Positions 15,848-23,925 of a stretch of DNA of 37,559 nucleotides are shown in pieces. The stretch is from CAUYXJ01 sp963577065 (lineage in GTDB: Bacteria; Chloroflexota; Dehalococcoidia; Tepidiformales; Tepidiformaceae). The position numbers were made by a program, and so were the translations under genes. Each line of letters starts with the position of its first letter. The first letter of the stretch is position 1. The notes beneath the pieces were generated by a model, which ran no database searches, had not been told where the DNA came from, and worked only from the letters and a program-made list of their open reading frames with translations. The stretch lies in assembly GCA_963577065.1 (NCBI GenBank), contig CAUYXJ010000017.1, forward strand, positions 1 through 37,559, written 5' to 3'.

Positions 15848-17089
15848 TTAGGCGGGAAGGCGGGGGATGACGCCCGCCGCGTAGACGCGCCTCAGGTTCG
15901 GCGCGATCAGGAGCGATCCCAAGATGATGGCGATGAACGCGCCCCCCGGGACGATCAGCATTGCAGGCGCGCCGTACACATCGGCGAGCGCACCTGACCC
16001 GAGGTTGGCAAACGCCATGAGCCCGCCAGCCGACATGAGGTAGAGGCTCATGACGCGCCCGCGGAAGGCGTCGTCGACGGACTCCTGGATGAAGACCGCC
16101 GCCAAGGCCATGAACATCGCCTGCGACCCCCCCATGGCCGCCGCCCCAAGCGCTCCAGCGGGGAGGGTGCCGCTGATCGCGAGTAAGACCGGCGCGAACC
16201 CGCTGACGATCCCCGTAGTCAGGAAGAGGACGCCGCGTCCGCGGTCCGCTGAGAGCACGAGCGCGAGCGCGCCCAGGAACGCGCCGGCGCCGACCGCCGC
16301 GCTCAGGACCGTGTAGCCGTTCGTTGGCGTACCGAGGTTGCGCTCGGCGAAACCGGGCAGCAGGGCATCGAACGACATCGTCAGCGTGCAGTGGGCAACC
16401 ACGAGCGCGAAGACCGCGAGCACGCCTTGGTTCTCCCGTACGTAGCGCAGGCCCTCTCCGAGGCCCGCCGGCGCCCGGCGAATATCGCTAACACCGCCAT
16501 GCGAGCGGGCGCCGACGCGGAACAGCAGGACGAATGCGAGGACCGCGAACGCGAGGGCGATGCCGTAGGCGCCCGCCACCCCGACCGTGGCCAGAAGTGG
16601 CCCTGCGAGCAACGGGCCGATCGCGCGTGAGCCGAGGCGGGACGTCGTGCTGAGCATGATCGCGTTGGCGATCTCGTTGCGCGCCACGACGTTCGGGATC
16701 AGCGCTTGCTCGGCCGGCATCTCGCCGGAGCGAACCAGTCCCTGCGCGAGGGCCACGGCGATCACGATCCAAGGCTCCAGGACCCCGGCGATCGCCAGCG
16801 CGAGGATGACCGCCGTCGTGAGAACCGCGCCCGCGCGGGTGATTTTGAGGATGTGCAGCCGCTCAAAGCGGTCCGCGACGACCCCACCGATGGGTGAGAG
16901 TAAGAACGGAAAGAGCGAGGCGAACGTAGCCACGCCCACAAGGCTCGAGGAATCGCTGAGCTTGAAGACGACCCAGGCGTTGCCGAGGATGAGCGTCCAG
17001 AGGGCGATGCTCGAGGCGGTGCCGGCAGCCCAGAGCCACGCGAAATCGGCGTGCGTCAGAGCGGGGAAGCGGCGAAGCAGGGGGCGCAT
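15848..17089 (-). CDS. MFS transporter, EntS/MFS_3-like exporter
   Basis: This is a 413-residue integral membrane protein with about twelve hydrophobic segments. The typical loop after the second helix is present (IGGVVADRFERLHILKITRAG), and a long central loop holds SHGGVSDIRRAPAGLGEGL. The later segment FRGRVMSLYLM is common in the MFS_3 (enterobactin-exporter-like) branch. A drug or metabolite efflux role is typical of that branch, but the substrate cannot be read from sequence. It converges with the monooxygenase gene, 6 bases between stops. Confidence 0.88.
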   Translation of the reverse strand: MRPLLRRFPALTHADFAWLWAAGTASSIALWTLILGNAWVVFKLSDSSSLVGVATFASLFPFLLSPIGGVVADRFERLHILKITRAGAVLTTAVILALAIAGVLEPWIVIAVALAQGLVRSGEMPAEQALIPNVVARNEIANAIMLSTTSRLGSRAIGPLLAGPLLATVGVAGAYGIALAFAVLAFVLLFRVGARSHGGVSDIRRAPAGLGEGLRYVRENQGVLAVFALVVAHCTLTMSFDALLPGFAERNLGTPTNGYTVLSAAVGAGAFLGALALVLSADRGRGVLFLTTGIVSGFAPVLLAISGTLPAGALGAAAMGGSQAMFMALAAVFIQESVDDAFRGRVMSLYLMSAGGLMAFANLGSGALADVYGAPAMLIVPGGAFIAIILGSLLIAPNLRRVYAAGVIPRLPA

Positions 17090-17188
17090 CGCTTCGCTCC
17101 CTCCGCCCCCAGCGAGCTCGCGCTCCGCGCCCAGGCCTCAGATCGGCAGCATACGGGCGTTGCCCGAACTGGGTGCGGTCGTGCGGGC

Positions 17189-17779
17189 CTACTCCACCCG
17201 CTCGAAGTCGAAAGGCCCGAAGATCTCGTTGCGGAGCCCGAAAGCCGAGCCGCCCCCGGTCCAGACGCCGATGGAGATGTGGACGGCGCTGATATCGGCG
17301 AAGCGCGCGGTGGTGAACACGAAGGCTGCCTCTCCGCCGACGGTGTTCAGTCCGAACTCGGTGGGGGCGAGGTCGTCGCCGATACGGGCGATCGCCTCGG
17401 CGCCTGCGTCGAGGAGGGTCAGCCCCAGGACCGGCAGAAGCCCCTGATGCACGAACGCGTTCTGCTCGGGACCGAGTTCCAGGTGGTAGTCGAACGACAC
17501 GAGAACCTCGTTCGGGGACAGCGCTTGCGCGCGCACGTTCGAGACGCGTGAGGGCGGGTGCCCGGTTTCCTCAACGCTCGGGGTGGCGGTGGCAGCAGTG
17601 GATCTAGGCGGTGTGGCTGGGCGCGTGGCGGTGGCCGAGGGGGTTGGCGCCGTCGTGGGGGCGGGCGTAGGAGCGGGCTCGGACGAACCCCCACAGGCGG
17701 CCGCGACGATTGTGAGCATGGCTAACATCAGCGCCAAAGCGCTGCGGTTGAGCGGGGGCAACGAGCGCGGGGGACTCAC
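17189..17779 (-). CDS. Putative lipoprotein of unknown function
   Basis: The 196-residue product has a type II signal peptide: a positively charged start, a hydrophobic core ALALMLAMLTIV and a lipobox ending AAAC at residue 29. A Pro/Thr/Ala linker of about 40 residues follows, then a soluble beta-rich domain from about residue 78 (VSNVRAQALSPNEVLVSFDY). I do not recognise the domain. The start is GTG at 17779. It is probably anchored on the outer face of the membrane. Such low-complexity linkers recur in the secreted repeat protein at 31.7 kb. Confidence 0.75.
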   Translation of the reverse strand: MSPPRSLPPLNRSALALMLAMLTIVAAACGGSSEPAPTPAPTTAPTPSATATRPATPPRSTAATATPSVEETGHPPSRVSNVRAQALSPNEVLVSFDYHLELGPEQNAFVHQGLLPVLGLTLLDAGAEAIARIGDDLAPTEFGLNTVGGEAAFVFTTARFADISAVHISIGVWTGGGSAFGLRNEIFGPFDFERVE

Positions 17780-17851
17780 CGTCCAGCGAGAATGCCACGC
17801 TTTGGGCTTCGCTGGCGAGCGCCGCCCGCTCGTGGGAAGAACGCGATGCCG

Positions 17852-18574
17852 CTAGTCAGCAGGGACCCAGGGCGGTGCCCAGTCCGGGTCCTCGGGGATG
17901 CGCCAGACGCTCCACCGATTCGCCTCCCACTCCGCCTGGCCGATGCCCCACTGCTGGTAGCGCAGCCTGCGCCGCTCGACGAGCGCTCGCTGGATGTGAT
18001 TGGGCAGTTCGCTGAGCTGGACCGCGGGGCGCCGCGTCCCCGCAGGCCCGGCGGGACCGCGGAGTTCGCGTAGAAGTTCGCGCTGCATCCCCCAGATCGC
18101 CAGCCGGATGTGCTCATCGGTCACCGGTTCGATGCCCTCATCGACGCCCGCGAGGTAGAGATCGGGATCGCTGATCGCGGCGCAGGCTTCGTGGATGTCC
18201 CACGTGATCTGGTAGGCGAGGTCCTGCAGGCCCGGGTGCAGCTCCGGATCGCGTTTGTCCTTGTAGTCCTCGGGGACGGTATCGAGTGTGCGCTCCACTT
18301 CGGCCGGGATCGCGTGCACCCGCAGGGGGAGGTCATCGAGCCAGTGCCGCGCCTCCGCGAGGTTGCGGCTGCGGTCCAGCGCGCGTAGCGCCTCGAGATG
18401 CGTGAGGGAACGGCGCAGCCCGGCGATGAGCGTCTGGGCGCCGACGTGCACGCGGCGCTCGGTACCGTTCGTGAGCGCGGGGATCGCGCGCAGGCGGCGG
18501 CCGTGCGCGGGGTCACGCTTAGGGTCCCAGGCGGTGCCGACGGGCCGCTTCGCGAGTGGCGTCTTGGGGGGCAT
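17852..18574 (-). CDS. Unrecognised 240-residue protein, third gene of an unknown trio
   Basis: This soluble, largely helical protein has a basic N-terminus (MPPKTPLAKRPVG), a central acidic helix-rich region and a Trp-rich C-terminus (WEANRWSVWRIPEDPDW, then WAPPWVPAD). No signal peptide or membrane segment is visible. ATG 18574 has CGGAGG about 8 bases upstream, which decides against the longer open frame. It lies 14 bases after the 47-residue gene and is the last of three closely spaced minus-strand genes. I do not recognise a family. Phage-like or mobile-element origin is possible but no hallmark gene is adjacent. Confidence 0.6.
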   Translation of the reverse strand: MPPKTPLAKRPVGTAWDPKRDPAHGRRLRAIPALTNGTERRVHVGAQTLIAGLRRSLTHLEALRALDRSRNLAEARHWLDDLPLRVHAIPAEVERTLDTVPEDYKDKRDPELHPGLQDLAYQITWDIHEACAAISDPDLYLAGVDEGIEPVTDEHIRLAIWGMQRELLRELRGPAGPAGTRRPAVQLSELPNHIQRALVERRRLRYQQWGIGQAEWEANRWSVWRIPEDPDWAPPWVPAD

Positions 18575-18588
18575 CGGAGCGACCTCCG

Positions 18589-18732
18589 CTAAGGGGCGAT
18601 GTCCGGGCTGCCGACCTCGCGGACCTGCTGCGGGCAGATCTCCCAGGGATCGGTAAACTGCTCCTGCCAGGGGCGTTCCTCGGGCTTCGGCTCCACCGGC
18701 GTGCGGACGGGGGTGGTGGTGGGGGCGGGCAT
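18589..18732 (-). CDS. Unrecognised 47-residue protein, second gene of the trio
   Basis: This short acidic, Pro-rich protein has an unstructured start (MPAPTTTPVRTPVEPKPEER) and a Trp-containing second half (PWQEQFTDPWEICPQQV). Its ATG overlaps the stop of the upstream 139-residue gene as TAATG, a typical translational-coupling junction and the main support for it being real. Function unknown. It could be an adaptor or antitoxin-sized partner of its neighbours, but nothing in the sequence proves this. Confidence 0.5.
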   Translation of the reverse strand: MPAPTTTPVRTPVEPKPEERPWQEQFTDPWEICPQQVREVGSPDIAP

Positions 18733-19151
18733 TAGCGATTCTCCTTCCAACGATAGCCTTGCCAGATCTGCTGGCGGACGGCCAGGGCCATCTCCGGTGT
18801 GAACTGGCGATCGACTTCGTTTGTCGCACTGAACTTCAGCTGGAGCTGCCTCCGTGCCTCGAAGGTCTTCAGCAGGATCCGCCGCCCGATCGGCCTCCCA
18901 TCGACATCCTTCGCGCTTGCGGGGACGGTGCAGTCGATGGCGAGGCAATCGCGGAAGGTGAGCTCGAAGGCGGCTTCCGCTTCGCTCGTCTCTTCCAGCA
19001 TGAGGATCGATCCGGCGATACGATCATTGAGATCGTGGCTCGCCGGGGGCGCCTCCCACTCGCGGCCCCCCTGCACCTCGTGCCGGATGTACTGCTGGAG
19101 GAGCCAAAGCTCGTCCAGCCGAAGGCGCACCACAGTAGTCGTATCCGTCAT
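18732..19151 (-). CDS. Unrecognised 139-residue protein, first gene of the trio
   Basis: This soluble protein begins MTDTTTVVRLRLDELWLLQQ with a predicted long N-terminal helix. Mixed helical and strand segments follow, ending in the aromatic, basic QQIWQGYRWKENR. The ATG at 19151 is preferred because family-like structure begins there; upstream codons in the open frame look random. No clear ribosome-binding site precedes it, so it may be leaderless. It is divergent from the HEPN gene across 166 bases. I do not recognise a family. Confidence 0.55.
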   Translation of the reverse strand: MTDTTTVVRLRLDELWLLQQYIRHEVQGGREWEAPPASHDLNDRIAGSILMLEETSEAEAAFELTFRDCLAIDCTVPASAKDVDGRPIGRRILLKTFEARRQLQLKFSATNEVDRQFTPEMALAVRQQIWQGYRWKENR

Positions 19152-19240
19152 GCGGGGGAGCGTATCCCCGCCTGCCGAGCACCTCCTATGAGGGGTTGTC
19201 CCTATTTCGGCCCCTGGGGCGAGACGAGCCTGCAAGCCAC

Positions 19241-19255
19241 GTTCTTGACCAGAAC
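19241..19255. promoter_or_regulatory. Short dyad between trio and HEPN gene
   Basis: GTTCT and AGAAC form 5-bp inverted arms around TGACC, in the gap between two divergent units. It overlaps a TTGACC that could be a plus-strand -35, but no matching -10 was found. Position suggests an operator; the arms are short enough to arise by chance. Confidence 0.2.
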
Positions 19256-19317
19256 ATTTGTTTTGCGCGCCGGGGCCCCCAGCGGTACGGTGGAATTAGC
19301 CCTACGAGGTCCAGCAC

Positions 19318-20226
19318 ATGAGCGACCGCGAAGGCGACGATTACTTGAGCGAGCCGGTTCGTCGGGAGACAGGTGCTCGGCTACCGATGGATCCGTTGGA
19401 TCGGCCCGACCTAGACGAAGTCCTGGCCGAATTTGCCACGGGCGAACCAATAGTATGGATTGCCGCGTTGTCGCTTGCCCCACCGGGGCCCGTCAGCTCC
19501 AGCGAGATTGACGGGTTCGATTGGCGCCTGACGATCCTGACGGAAACACCGCTTCGACTCCCGACGATCCTTGCCAACGGCACGGGCGACTGGATTGTTG
19601 TCGAACCGCCGCTCGCCGCCCTTAGCGTTGCGACCGGACAGACCTCGCCCACTAAGGCGCGCGACGTGGGGCGCCCTCGACTACGAGCGCTCATCGGCCG
19701 CCTACATCTGGGCATACCGCTGCTCATCGGGGGAGCTGTTGAGTGGGAGGGCCCCGCTATCCAGCTCGCGGATGGGCGACAGCGCTTCGGATCGTCCCGA
19801 GGTGGAACTACGCTGACGCTGTCCGACGCCGCCATCGATGAGATTCGGCGCAGCACGCTGGGGTTTAGGCTGGCAACGTTGAGGCAGCATCAGCAGCTCG
19901 CGTTGGAGTGGCTCACGGAGTCATGGCGGATCGAAGAAATCCCCCTACGCCTCGCCACACTTTGGTTCGCCGTCGTGGCGATAGTCGATCAAGCGGAGGA
20001 GGGTCAGAAGAAGGGGACGCAGCTCGAGCGTGTCAAGAAGTACTTACTCGGGCTGCCTGTCAGCCCAGCCCGTCGCGACGAGCTCTTTGCGAAGCTTGAT
20101 GTGGCCTACGGACTCCGGAATCGCATCGTGCACGAAGCTGACCGCGGCTGCGCAACCCAAGCCGATGTGGACCAGCTGTTCGAGGCGACTAAGGAACTCT
20201 TGTGGGCTGACCTCGGGAGGGTCTAG
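19318..20226 (+). CDS. HEPN-domain protein (Apea-like) with Rx4H motif
   Basis: The N-terminal about 170 residues are strand-rich and unrecognised (EPIVWIAALSLAPPG, DWRLTILTETPLRLP, LLIGGAVEWEGPAIQL). The C-terminal about 100 residues form a helical HEPN-like domain ending YGLRNRIVHEADRG, with Arg267 and His272 giving the Rx4-6H signature of HEPN ribonucleases. Known Apea-like HEPN proteins are linked to RNA cleavage in stress or anti-phage defence, but many are uncharacterised. ATG 19318 has GAGGT 7 bases upstream. It is divergent from three unknown genes and converges on the VOC gene with a 4-base overlap of stops. Confidence 0.7.
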   Translation: MSDREGDDYLSEPVRRETGARLPMDPLDRPDLDEVLAEFATGEPIVWIAALSLAPPGPVSSSEIDGFDWRLTILTETPLRLPTILANGTGDWIVVEPPLAALSVATGQTSPTKARDVGRPRLRALIGRLHLGIPLLIGGAVEWEGPAIQLADGRQRFGSSRGGTTLTLSDAAIDEIRRSTLGFRLATLRQHQQLALEWLTESWRIEEIPLRLATLWFAVVAIVDQAEEGQKKGTQLERVKKYLLGLPVSPARRDELFAKLDVAYGLRNRIVHEADRGCATQADVDQLFEATKELLWADLGRV

Positions 20227-20657
20227 GCCGGGGGTAGCCCACCCCGTTCGACCAGCTCCATGCGCACGCCGAGGGCGTCGTTCACGTAGCAGAAGCCGGC
20301 AAGCATGCCGTCGCGATCGAGTCCTGCCATCTCCACCGTCATCCCCGGGCCAAGCTCGTCGATGGCGGCTTGGACGCTTTCAACGTAGAGCCCGAAGTGA
20401 TGCAACTGCGACTTTCCGCTCGCGGCCCAGAGCGTGCCCGGAATCGCCTCGATCAGTTCGAGAGCGATGGGGGTCGTGCGGTCGCAGAAATTTACTCGGG
20501 CCGCGAGGGGGCGGTCGCCGCCCGAATCACGGACGCGCACGTTCACGATCCTCGGCTCCCCCCAGCCGACCCCGAAGCGGCGGCCCAGCTCGACCATCGC
20601 TTCTTCCATGTGGGGAACGACGATGCCCACGTGGTAGACGTCATCGAAGTCGATCAT
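20223..20657 (-). CDS. VOC-superfamily (glyoxalase-like) protein
   Basis: This 144-residue single protein has two beta-alpha-beta-beta-beta modules of the vicinal oxygen chelate fold. The first begins FDDVYHVGIVVPHMEEAM with the metal-ligand His. The second carries SQLHHFGLYVESVQAAI and, near the end, NDALGVRMELVER with a likely Glu ligand. The pattern HVGIVV...HHFGLYV...MELVE resembles dioxygenases or epimerases of the family; the substrate is unknown. It is minus strand and its stop overlaps the HEPN gene end. Confidence 0.82.
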   Translation of the reverse strand: MIDFDDVYHVGIVVPHMEEAMVELGRRFGVGWGEPRIVNVRVRDSGGDRPLAARVNFCDRTTPIALELIEAIPGTLWAASGKSQLHHFGLYVESVQAAIDELGPGMTVEMAGLDRDGMLAGFCYVNDALGVRMELVERGGLPPA

Positions 20658-20696
20658 CAGCGGCCCCAGTCCCTCGGCGATTCTAGCGCCGGTCGG

Positions 20697-22118
20697 TTAG
20701 GGGAAGATGCCCTGGGCGAGGTAGGACTTCGCAACCCGATCGATGGCGAGCGAGAAGGCGGCGACGCGAAGGTCCGGCATCGCTCGCGTCTTCCAGATTT
20801 CGTGGACCGAGCGGTAGGCGTGGATCATCGTGTCGGCAAGGGCTGCCTCCACCAGATCGATCTCTTCTGGCCCGCGCGTGGCTTGGCTGCGCTCGGCCTC
20901 CCCCAGCTCGTTGCCGGTCAGGCCTTCGAGGGCCTCAACCACGCGTCTGCTGGAGGTTTCCTGGTAGCGGCTCGTAAGACGATCGGGACCAACGTGCTGG
21001 AGGTTCTTGAGCCATTCGAAGTAGGACACCGTGACGCCACCGGCATTGAGAAAGAGGTCCGGAAGCACGAGCACGCCGCGCTCTCGAAGGATCTCATCGC
21101 CCTCGCCGTTGACGGGTCCGTTCGCGGCCTCGGCCACGATTCTGGCCTTGATCCGGCCGGCATTCGCAGCGGTGATCTGATTCTCGAGGGCGGCTGGGAC
21201 GAGAATGTCGCAGTCGCGCTCGAGCACTTCTGCCGGTGACTCGATCGTCTCGGTGCCGGCCGCACCGCGAATCGAGCCACTCGCTGCGCGATGGGCCTGG
21301 AGGGCATCGATGTCGATGCCCTCGGCCCGCGCCACGCCGCCGTCGATCTCGGCGACAGCGACGATGCGGGCGCCCGCCCGCTCGAGCAGACGGGCTGCGT
21401 GGAAGCCCACCTTCCCGAGCCCTTGGACGATCACGCGTTTGCCTTCCACCCCCCGGCTCAGTCCGAGGGCGGCCATGTCCTCTCCCGAATCCGTCGCCTC
21501 AGCGATGCCGACGGCGACGCCCTGGCCGGTGGCCGCCGTGCGCCCGGCGATGCCGTGCAGCGCCAGTGGCTTGCCCGTGACGCAGGCATAGGGGTTGAGC
21601 AGATTCGGGTTGAGGACGATGTAGGTGTCGGCGATCCACGCCATTTCCTGCTCGCCCGTGCCGTAGTCCGGTGCGGGCACGTCCACGGCCGGCCCGATCA
21701 AGCCTTTGCGATTGAGCTCGGTCGTGTAGCGACGCGTGGCCCGCTCCAGAAAGCCGGGGCTGCAGCTCGCGCGGTCGATCCGAACAGCGCCTTTTGCACC
21801 GCCGAAGGGCACCTCGACCAATGCGCACTTGTAGGTCATGAGTGCGGCGAGGGCCACGACCTCGTCCTCGCTCACGTGACTGCTGAAACGAATTCCGCCC
21901 TTTGTCGGCTGGCGGTGGAAGCTGTGTTCGGCGCGATAGCCCTCGAGCACGCGAATCGAGCCGTCGTCCTCCCGAACGGGGAAGCGCATCCGGTAAACGC
22001 CGTTGCAGGCCTTGATCTGCTCCAACAGGCCTGGTGGGTGGCCGGTGAAGGCGGCCGCGCGATCGAAGTGCGAGTTGACGTCGGCGAGCATGTCGCCCGC
22101 CCCGGGATCTGTCGCCAT
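20697..22118 (-). CDS. Glu/Leu/Phe/Val dehydrogenase (glutamate dehydrogenase)
   Basis: The enzyme oxidatively deaminates glutamate (or a branched or aromatic amino acid) with NAD(P)+. The 473 residues carry the substrate segment TKGGIRFSSHVSEDEV, then TYKCALVEVPFGGAKGA with the catalytic Lys region, the DVPAPDYGTGEQEMAW loop, the dinucleotide motif VQGLGKVG and AAANGPVNGEGDEIL before FLNAGGVTVSYFEW. ATG 22118 is chosen because homology-like sequence starts after it. GluDH-type activity is most likely from length and motifs. Divergent gap to a small Cys-rich gene. Confidence 0.93.
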   Translation of the reverse strand: MATDPGAGDMLADVNSHFDRAAAFTGHPPGLLEQIKACNGVYRMRFPVREDDGSIRVLEGYRAEHSFHRQPTKGGIRFSSHVSEDEVVALAALMTYKCALVEVPFGGAKGAVRIDRASCSPGFLERATRRYTTELNRKGLIGPAVDVPAPDYGTGEQEMAWIADTYIVLNPNLLNPYACVTGKPLALHGIAGRTAATGQGVAVGIAEATDSGEDMAALGLSRGVEGKRVIVQGLGKVGFHAARLLERAGARIVAVAEIDGGVARAEGIDIDALQAHRAASGSIRGAAGTETIESPAEVLERDCDILVPAALENQITAANAGRIKARIVAEAANGPVNGEGDEILRERGVLVLPDLFLNAGGVTVSYFEWLKNLQHVGPDRLTSRYQETSSRRVVEALEGLTGNELGEAERSQATRGPEEIDLVEAALADTMIHAYRSVHEIWKTRAMPDLRVAAFSLAIDRVAKSYLAQGIFP

Positions 22119-22277
22119 GGCCACCGTCCTTCGAGCCTCGAAGCCGCGCGAGCCAAGTATAGGTGGGCGGCACCGATGGGCCTGGGAGGCTCGCGGGCCA
22201 GGCACACCATTGGCGAGGGGAAGATCAGCGTTCCCCCGATGCGGCCGCTCGAAGTGCGAGCCGAAAGACAGTGCACG

Positions 22278-22445
22278 ATGTGGGCACGTTGCGGCTGGTG
22301 TGGCTCCGCGTACCGCTCGGCGACTCGCCGGGCGACGCCCCAGACGGGGATCTGCTGGGGTTGCCTGCGCGACGAGTTCCCAGAGCTCGTGAAAGCAAGC
22401 GAGGGCGGTGATCGCCCCGCCGATGGCGAACCCCGCGCCGCCTAG
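22278..22445 (+). CDS. Small Cys4 zinc-ribbon-like protein
   Basis: This is a 55-residue frame starting MWARCGWCGSAYRSA with two CxxC pairs (CGWC and CWGC) about 20 residues apart. That spacing fits a single zinc ribbon and is unlikely in random frame. The next segment (LRDEFPELVKASEGG) is acidic. An in-frame ATG at 22239 would add 13 residues and another Cys. No good ribosome-binding site is visible for either. Function unknown; possible roles are protein or nucleic acid binding. Confidence 0.4.
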   Translation: MWARCGWCGSAYRSATRRATPQTGICWGCLRDEFPELVKASEGGDRPADGEPRAA

Positions 22446-22860
22446 ATCCGTGAATCCCGAGTCCCGTGCGATCGAAGCTCGCGTTTCGCCAGGTCCGTCC
22501 CAGCCCGCGTGCGCGGCGTGTCGGTTGCGTCCGCGAACGAGTAGCGCGCCAGGTAGGGGTACTCAGCTGGGCTGTCGCGGACCACGAGGCTGCGGACCGT
22601 CTGCCGGGCCCTGTTGTCTCCGATTACTCGGAGTCGCTTGGCCAGGGTCTGCGGTCGAGTCGGGAGCTTACTGCTCGGGCGAAATCGCGGACTGCCCGCA
22701 GTGGCAGCTTTAGCGGCGCTGGAAGGCGGCGAGCTCTCCTCTTGAGCCAGCGCGGTCGGCTCTCGAGCCAGAACTGGAGGCGTTTACGCGCTGAGGGCCG
22801 CCACGGGATGAACGTGCCGTCCCGGGAGACCTCCCCCTCCGGGTCCAGAATTGCTTCTAC
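22442..22860 (-). pseudogene. GC-rich decayed gene fragment next to the glycosyltransferase
   Basis: Two minus-strand open stretches with strongly GC-ending codons abut in different frames. The first reads VEAILDPEGEVSRDGTFIPW onward to a basic helix and stops at TAA 22626-22624. The second reads LRVIGDNRARQTVRSLVVRD then PAEYPYLARYSFADAT and stops at 22444-22442. Neither has a start codon, and the first begins exactly where the AT-rich glycosyltransferase ends. This looks like the tail of a resident gene broken by the insertion and then frameshifted. I do not recognise the family. No other gene was found in this stretch. Confidence 0.35.
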
Positions 22861-23843
22861 TTCGCGATTGCAACATTGCTTAGCAGCTTCTCCACCAACC
22901 GAGGATTATTTGCACGAGCGGCGGGAAGCTCTCTCCAAACCATCTTTGCGCGATCGATTATGAACTCCTGTGCCTCTTCCATTGATGCTTCCAGATCACA
23001 AGTGCTCAAGAATTCTCGATAGCCTGTTTCATACTCATCAAGTACTTCTTCCTGAATCTCGAAAGTCGATTCAGGTGCATCCAAAAATGGGACCATGAAT
23101 CCTTTCCTATTTCTCTTCAGGTCAAAAGTGGATACCGCCTTACCATTCCTGTCCAAGTTCTTCCCTTGTCCCAATCTAGATATATACTCGATCTGGCTTC
23201 GCCACATGCGATGGAGAATAAAGAATCGCTTGGGGCCTTCGATTCCCAGTTCTTGAGGATCGATAGTGGACTTCCCTTTACGTAAATTCTCCCGACCATC
23301 TCCAAGGAGATAGGTCGCATTATCTGATATAACATTATGCACCTCTAACTTCCTGATCTTCAGTGAAGTTCGAAATAGTGATTTGACGTGCACATTTTCT
23401 ATCGATCTCGTGTGCTGGGAATATGGTCCCGCGAACGTGACATCCTCGTCAACCTTGTTTGCCCAGGCGAACGAGATGACATCGGGATACCCAGTATCCT
23501 CAAGACATTGATGGATCGAGGTCACGAGATCCCTCGGAGTCCAGAACTCATCAATATCCAGGAAAAGAAGATGCGTGACATCTTGCTTAATCGCATCTTG
23601 GAGGATGATGGAATATGCTTCTCGTTGGAATGATATCGAGCGCCTGCGCTCATAAATAAAATCTGCAGCGATTACCCGAACAGGAAATTGCGAAGATATC
23701 TTGTCGAGCACAGCGACCGAGTTATCTGTCGTATTATTGACATAGATATCGATCTCGTCGAAACCGAATCGGAGATGATGATAGATCCATCGGGGTAAGT
23801 AGGCGGCTTCGTCTTTGGCAATAGCGGCCAGTCTGATCTTCAA
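22857..23843 (-). CDS. Glycosyltransferase, GT2/GT92-like, AT-rich
   Basis: The 328-residue product has a GT-A fold. The N-terminus is MKIRLAAIAKDEAAYLPRWI, the opening strand of GT92/Glyco_tranf_2_4 proteins. FLDIDEFW provides the DxD metal and nucleotide-sugar motif near residue 95, and VNNTTDN marks an early loop. It probably glycosylates a cell-surface polymer, but acceptor and sugar are unknown. The start is TTG 23843 with a GGAG site 8 bases upstream. Base composition and codon use are visibly AT-rich compared with every neighbour, and borders at both ends are sharp, so recent horizontal acquisition is likely. Confidence 0.82.
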   Translation of the reverse strand: MKIRLAAIAKDEAAYLPRWIYHHLRFGFDEIDIYVNNTTDNSVAVLDKISSQFPVRVIAADFIYERRRSISFQREAYSIILQDAIKQDVTHLLFLDIDEFWTPRDLVTSIHQCLEDTGYPDVISFAWANKVDEDVTFAGPYSQHTRSIENVHVKSLFRTSLKIRKLEVHNVISDNATYLLGDGRENLRKGKSTIDPQELGIEGPKRFFILHRMWRSQIEYISRLGQGKNLDRNGKAVSTFDLKRNRKGFMVPFLDAPESTFEIQEEVLDEYETGYREFLSTCDLEASMEEAQEFIIDRAKMVWRELPAARANNPRLVEKLLSNVAIAK

Positions 23844-23925
23844 AACGGTCGCTCCGTCCTCTCCGGTGGAGGCTGGCTAGCTGGGGCCCAATCCGTGATT
23901 GAGCCGGCGCCCGACTTCCTTTTCT

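Noticed and set aside
22466..22963. Plus-strand open frame across the glycosyltransferase border
   Set aside because: It spans the sharp composition boundary and is antisense to the glycosyltransferase, so it cannot be one conserved gene.
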